DNA of 15,555 bases from Ruminococcaceae bacterium UBA3329 (GTDB taxonomy: Bacteria > Bacillota > Clostridia > Oscillospirales > Acutalibacteraceae), in the NCBI GenBank assembly GCA_002361875.1, contig DERX01000082.1:1-15555 (forward strand), in the 5' to 3' direction. The notes below the pieces were generated by a model. The model saw only the letters and a list, made by a program, of their open reading frames with translations. It was not told the DNA's origin and ran no database searches. This document shows, piece after piece, positions 12,922 through 15,555 of this stretch (positions are counted from its first letter, which is position 1; each line of letters starts with the position of its first letter). A program made the translations under genes and the position numbers.

Positions 12922-14106
12922 TCAGAATTTTCTCCAAACCATTTTGTTAACAACGCCGGTGTAAGACTGAATGAGCTTTACAACCTTTGTTGAAACATTT
13001 TCATCGGTGTAATCGGCTACGGGAATTCCGTAATCGCCGTTTTTATTTAGCTCAACCGCTGTGTCAACAGCCTGCAAGAGTGATTTTTCATCAATACCCG
13101 CAAGAACAAAGCAAGCCTTGTCAAGCGCCTCGGGACGCTCGGTTGATGTGCGTATGCACACTGCGGGGAACGGATGACCAACACTTGTGAAAAACGAGCT
13201 TTCTTCCGGTAATGTGCCTGAGTCGGAAACAACGGCAAATGCGTTCATTTGCAAGCAGTTGTAATCGTGAAAGCCCAAAGGCTCATGCTGAATAACCCTC
13301 TTGTCAAGCTTAAATCCGCTCTCTTGGAGGCGTTTTCTGCTTCTCGGATGGCAGGAATAAAGAATAGGCATATCGTATTTTTCAGCCATTTTGTTTATTG
13401 CAGTGAAAAGCGATGTAAAATTCTTTTCGGTGTCAATATTCTCCTCTCTGTGAGCGGAAAGCAGAATGTATTTGCCTTTTGTAAGACCTAATCTTTCGTG
13501 AATGTCCGAGCTTTCAATTTCAGCGAGGTTATTATGAAGAACCTCAGCCATAGGCGAGCCCGTAACATAAGTACGCTCTTTAGGCAGACCGCAGTCAGCC
13601 AAATATCTTCTTGCGTGCTCGGAATAAGCCATATTTACATCTGAAATAATATCGACAATTCTTCTGTTTGTTTCCTCCGGAAGGCACTCGTCCTTGCAGC
13701 GGTTTCCTGCCTCCATATGGAAAATCGGAATATGCAAACGCTTTGCGCCTATAACGGAAAGGCATGAATTTGTATCGCCCAACACCAGAACTGCGTCGGG
13801 TTTTATTTCCGCCATAAGGTTGTAGGACGAAGCAATAATATTGCCCATTGTGTCGCCCAGCGTGTCGCCGACTGCATTTAAATAAACATCGGGCGCATCA
13901 AGCTTTAAATCCTCAAAAAACACTCCGTTAAGGTTATAATCGTAATTCTGACCCGTGTGAGCAAGAAGGCAGTCAAAATAATTTCTGCATTTAGTTATTA
14001 CAGCCGCCAGCCTGATAATTTCAGGGCGCGTACCCACAACAATCAAAAGCTTTAATTTACCGTTATTTTTCCATTTAATGTTCGCATAATCTTTCATTGT
14101 ATTCAT
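12922..14106 (-). CDS. fnlC: FnlC/CapG-type UDP-HexNAc 2-epimerase (UDP-L-FucNAc synthase)
   Basis: A 394-aa cytoplasmic, non-hydrolysing UDP-sugar 2-epimerase of the WecB superfamily. It fits the Cap5G/WbjD/FnlC branch better than WecB itself: GTRPEIIRLAAV (25-36), HTGQNYDYNLN, AVGDTLGDTMGNIIASSY, GDTNSCLSVIGAKRL and HMEAGNRC are characteristic, and WecB instead has GTRPEAIK and HVEAGLRT. SAHREENID and DSGTLPEESS follow. This branch converts UDP-2-acetamido-2,6-dideoxy-L-talose to UDP-N-acetyl-L-fucosamine for capsule or O-antigen. The first 17 residues are an extra N-terminal extension. The start (ATG at 14106, or 14097) has only a weak ribosome binding site. It is last in a minus-strand cluster, 53 nt after the NTP_transf_5 gene; the fnlA-like gene upstream supports the FucNAc assignment. 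Plain UDP-GlcNAc 2-epimerase is the alternative. Confidence 0.88.
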   Translation of the reverse strand: MNTMKDYANIKWKNNGKLKLLIVVGTRPEIIRLAAVITKCRNYFDCLLAHTGQNYDYNLNGVFFEDLKLDAPDVYLNAVGDTLGDTMGNIIASSYNLMAEIKPDAVLVLGDTNSCLSVIGAKRLHIPIFHMEAGNRCKDECLPEETNRRIVDIISDVNMAYSEHARRYLADCGLPKERTYVTGSPMAEVLHNNLAEIESSDIHERLGLTKGKYILLSAHREENIDTEKNFTSLFTAINKMAEKYDMPILYSCHPRSRKRLQESGFKLDKRVIQHEPLGFHDYNCLQMNAFAVVSDSGTLPEESSFFTSVGHPFPAVCIRTSTERPEALDKACFVLAGIDEKSLLQAVDTAVELNKNGDYGIPVADYTDENVSTKVVKLIQSYTGVVNKMVWRKF

Positions 14107-14159
14107 CTTCTTTCAAAGGTTTAAATAATACTTAATTTGTGGCACTGTTCATTAAAAAA

Positions 14160-15314
14160 TTACAGTCCCAGCCTTTCTTTAATTTCTTTAGTTGCATTGA
14201 TTTCTTCATCTGACATATTTGTAACTGTCTTTAATTCAGATAAAGCCTTTTTAGTCTTTTTAGAAAAAAACAATTCTAAAATTCGCACAAGCCAAAGCAA
14301 AGGCAACAGAATCGGTATTTTATTTAATACCGGATACTTATTTTTCATCTTTCGATATGGCAAAAACAGTCTTTTGAAAGTATATAAAAAGTTACTGTTA
14401 ACCTTCGTTTTTGTAACGGCAATGCTGTTTTGCGGCGTTCCGTAAACACCGCCGTTTATAATATAATTTAAAAGAGTATCATAAAACGGATTCTTTTCAG
14501 TATCAGAGAAGCAAACATCTGCAAGCTTGCTTATTTCTTCTGCAAATTGGTATATTCCTGCTTCCTTCAAAAGTTTTTCTGCCTGCAAATATGTAATTTT
14601 CATATTATACTTCATTATCCAGACATCCATTAGAGCACGGATGCCGCACCCTCCGTGCAAAAAATGATACGACATATGTGCAAACATGTGAAAAAGAAAA
14701 AACTCCTTCGAAAAATCATATCTGTATCCGTTAGTTACAGCAGCATATTGCCAGGCATTTTTAAGCACACTGTCAAGCCTGTCAATATCTTCGAGAATAT
14801 TGAAGTGCAGTTCCAAATGTATTCCCATAGGTGAAAAGAGCGAAACATCGTGGAAATTCTTTTTTCTGAGTTTATAACCCTTTTCTATTAATTTTTCGGT
14901 TGCTGTTTCAATATTTTCCTCCGGAATAAGAATATCTATGTCACAGCTTGTCCGCATACTCTCCTCCGGATAATACGGACGGATTACAGAACCCTTCAAC
15001 GGAATGTACTTTATTTCTGCACTCTCAAGAATTTCGCAAATTTCACTAAAGGCTAGTTTCATCTGTTCGTTTCTGTAAACAGACAGCAGCCTTTGCTTAT
15101 TGAAATTTTTAGACACCTCATCATCTGTCAGCAGACCGTTTTTGTAAAAGGAAGACGCCACTATATGAGCTAAATCATGATGCTTTGATAATGAATAAAG
15201 GGCAGAAATAACTTCGGGAGTTAACTGTTCTTTGACAGAAACATCAAGCTCTGTTTCGTTTAACTCGGAACAAAGTATTTTAATAAATATATTATACAAG
15301 GAATTCTTCTCCAT
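14160..15314 (-). CDS. Putative nucleotidyltransferase-fold protein (NTP_transf_5-like)
   Basis: A 384-aa protein resembling the NTP_transf_5 family. The core is YIPLKGSVIRPYYPEESMR followed by SCDIDILIP: Lys107-Gly108-Ser109, Arg121, and Asp125/Asp127, a DxD pair that fits the metal-binding aspartates of nucleotidyltransferase folds. A hydrophobic stretch near the C-terminus (about 330-355) suggests membrane association. Members occur in polysaccharide and peptide-modification clusters but their reaction is not established, so none is assigned. I chose the ATG at 15314, with AAAGGG 6 nt upstream; an ATG at 15329 would add five residues with a weaker site. It lies between the fnlA-like and fnlC-like genes (34 nt and 53 nt gaps), likely in one operon. 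Confidence 0.8.
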   Translation of the reverse strand: MEKNSLYNIFIKILCSELNETELDVSVKEQLTPEVISALYSLSKHHDLAHIVASSFYKNGLLTDDEVSKNFNKQRLLSVYRNEQMKLAFSEICEILESAEIKYIPLKGSVIRPYYPEESMRTSCDIDILIPEENIETATEKLIEKGYKLRKKNFHDVSLFSPMGIHLELHFNILEDIDRLDSVLKNAWQYAAVTNGYRYDFSKEFFLFHMFAHMSYHFLHGGCGIRALMDVWIMKYNMKITYLQAEKLLKEAGIYQFAEEISKLADVCFSDTEKNPFYDTLLNYIINGGVYGTPQNSIAVTKTKVNSNFLYTFKRLFLPYRKMKNKYPVLNKIPILLPLLWLVRILELFFSKKTKKALSELKTVTNMSDEEINATKEIKERLGL

Positions 15315-15348
15315 TTTTTGCCCTTTCATTACTTGCTTCTTAATATTT

Positions 15349-15555
15349 TTATTTTTTGGCTAATTCTTCTCTAATGTAAGAAAGCTCTAAAAGCTTCTCC
15401 TTAACCTGTTCAACAGTCAAAAGCTCTGTGTTGTTTGAATCAAACTCCGTAAGTGTACTGCGGTTTGTGTCTCCGTCTTTAAAATATTTATCATAGTTAA
15501 GCGAGCGCTTGTCGCTCGGTACACGGTAAAAATCTCCCATATCAATTGCATTGGC
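15349..15555 (-). CDS. fnlA: UDP-GlcNAc 4,6-dehydratase/epimerase, C-terminal part (FnlA/CapE-like), cut by window edge
   Basis: Only the last 68 codons are present; the reading frame stays open to the right edge. The tail MGDFYRVPSDKRSLNYDKYF and then SNNTELLTVEQVKEKLLEL closely resembles the C-terminus of FnlA/Cap5E, short-chain dehydrogenase-type enzymes that start UDP-N-acetyl-L-fucosamine synthesis from UDP-GlcNAc. The catalytic and NAD-binding parts lie outside the window, so activity cannot be judged. It is the first visible gene of the minus-strand cluster; a fnlC-like gene follows after one intervening gene, supporting the call. Confidence 0.85.
   Translation of the reverse strand, partial: ANAIDMGDFYRVPSDKRSLNYDKYFKDGDTNRSTLTEFDSNNTELLTVEQVKEKLLELSYIREELAKK

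Noticed and set aside
1..15555. CRISPR arrays, insertion sequences, prophage or plasmid origin
   Set aside because: No regularly spaced repeats, transposase, integrase or replication gene is visible; the only repeat-like DNA is the palindromic element at 5440-5590.

Overview
The window looks like chromosomal DNA from an anaerobic, low-to-mid-GC Firmicute of class Clostridia, probably an Oscillospiraceae/Ruminococcaceae-type gut organism. This rests on gene content and style: an EndoA-type MazF next to Nnr, a YabE/YocH-like G5+3D wall protein, ThrH next to an O-acetylhomoserine sulfhydrylase, a perfect CIRCE element, SigA-like promoters with 17-bp spacers, and strong GGAGG ribosome binding sites. 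The taxon below class is inference.

Layout. 1-62: a CIRCE operator and minus-strand promoter for a heat-shock operon lying off the left edge. 124-2756 (minus): promoter, nnr (NAD(P)H-hydrate repair), a small lipoprotein, mazF, terminator. 2751-4448 (minus): a 3D-domain cell-wall protein with a terminator, a leader of roughly 185 nt, tandem promoters and upstream repeats matching the WalR box. 4596-5610 (minus): pnuC, preceded by a strong promoter and an unusually structured leader of about 260 nt. 5749-6710 (minus): promoter, rplM-rpsI, terminator. 6814-7580 (plus): a TtcA-like thiolase. 7584-10808 (plus): promoter, thrH, metY, a membrane-anchored metallophosphoesterase, terminator. 10868-12335 (plus): citrate synthase. 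12337-12856 (plus): a small S24/S26 peptidase. 12874-15555 (minus): end of a polysaccharide cluster, with the 3' end of a fnlA/capE-like gene, an NTP_transf_5-type protein and a fnlC/capG-like 2-epimerase, closed by a bidirectional terminator.

How the genes fit together. thrH and metY join homoserine/serine phosphate chemistry to homocysteine synthesis. fnlA and fnlC are the first and last steps to UDP-N-acetyl-L-fucosamine, a surface-glycan precursor; the middle reductase (FnlB/CapF) is not in the window. rplM-rpsI is the usual L13-S9 pair. nnr-lipoprotein-mazF resembles the B. subtilis ydcC-alr-ndoAI-ndoA neighbourhood, but with no alr or antitoxin gene.

Most interesting: (1) the transcribed leader before pnuC, in which two successive segments can each fold as a stem enclosing three perfect hairpins, followed by a possible terminator/antiterminator switch; (2) the leader of the 3D-domain gene, where an anti-Shine-Dalgarno octamer can pair either with the real ribosome binding site or with a local mimic, plus WalR-like boxes upstream. 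I cannot assign either leader to a known riboswitch class by eye.
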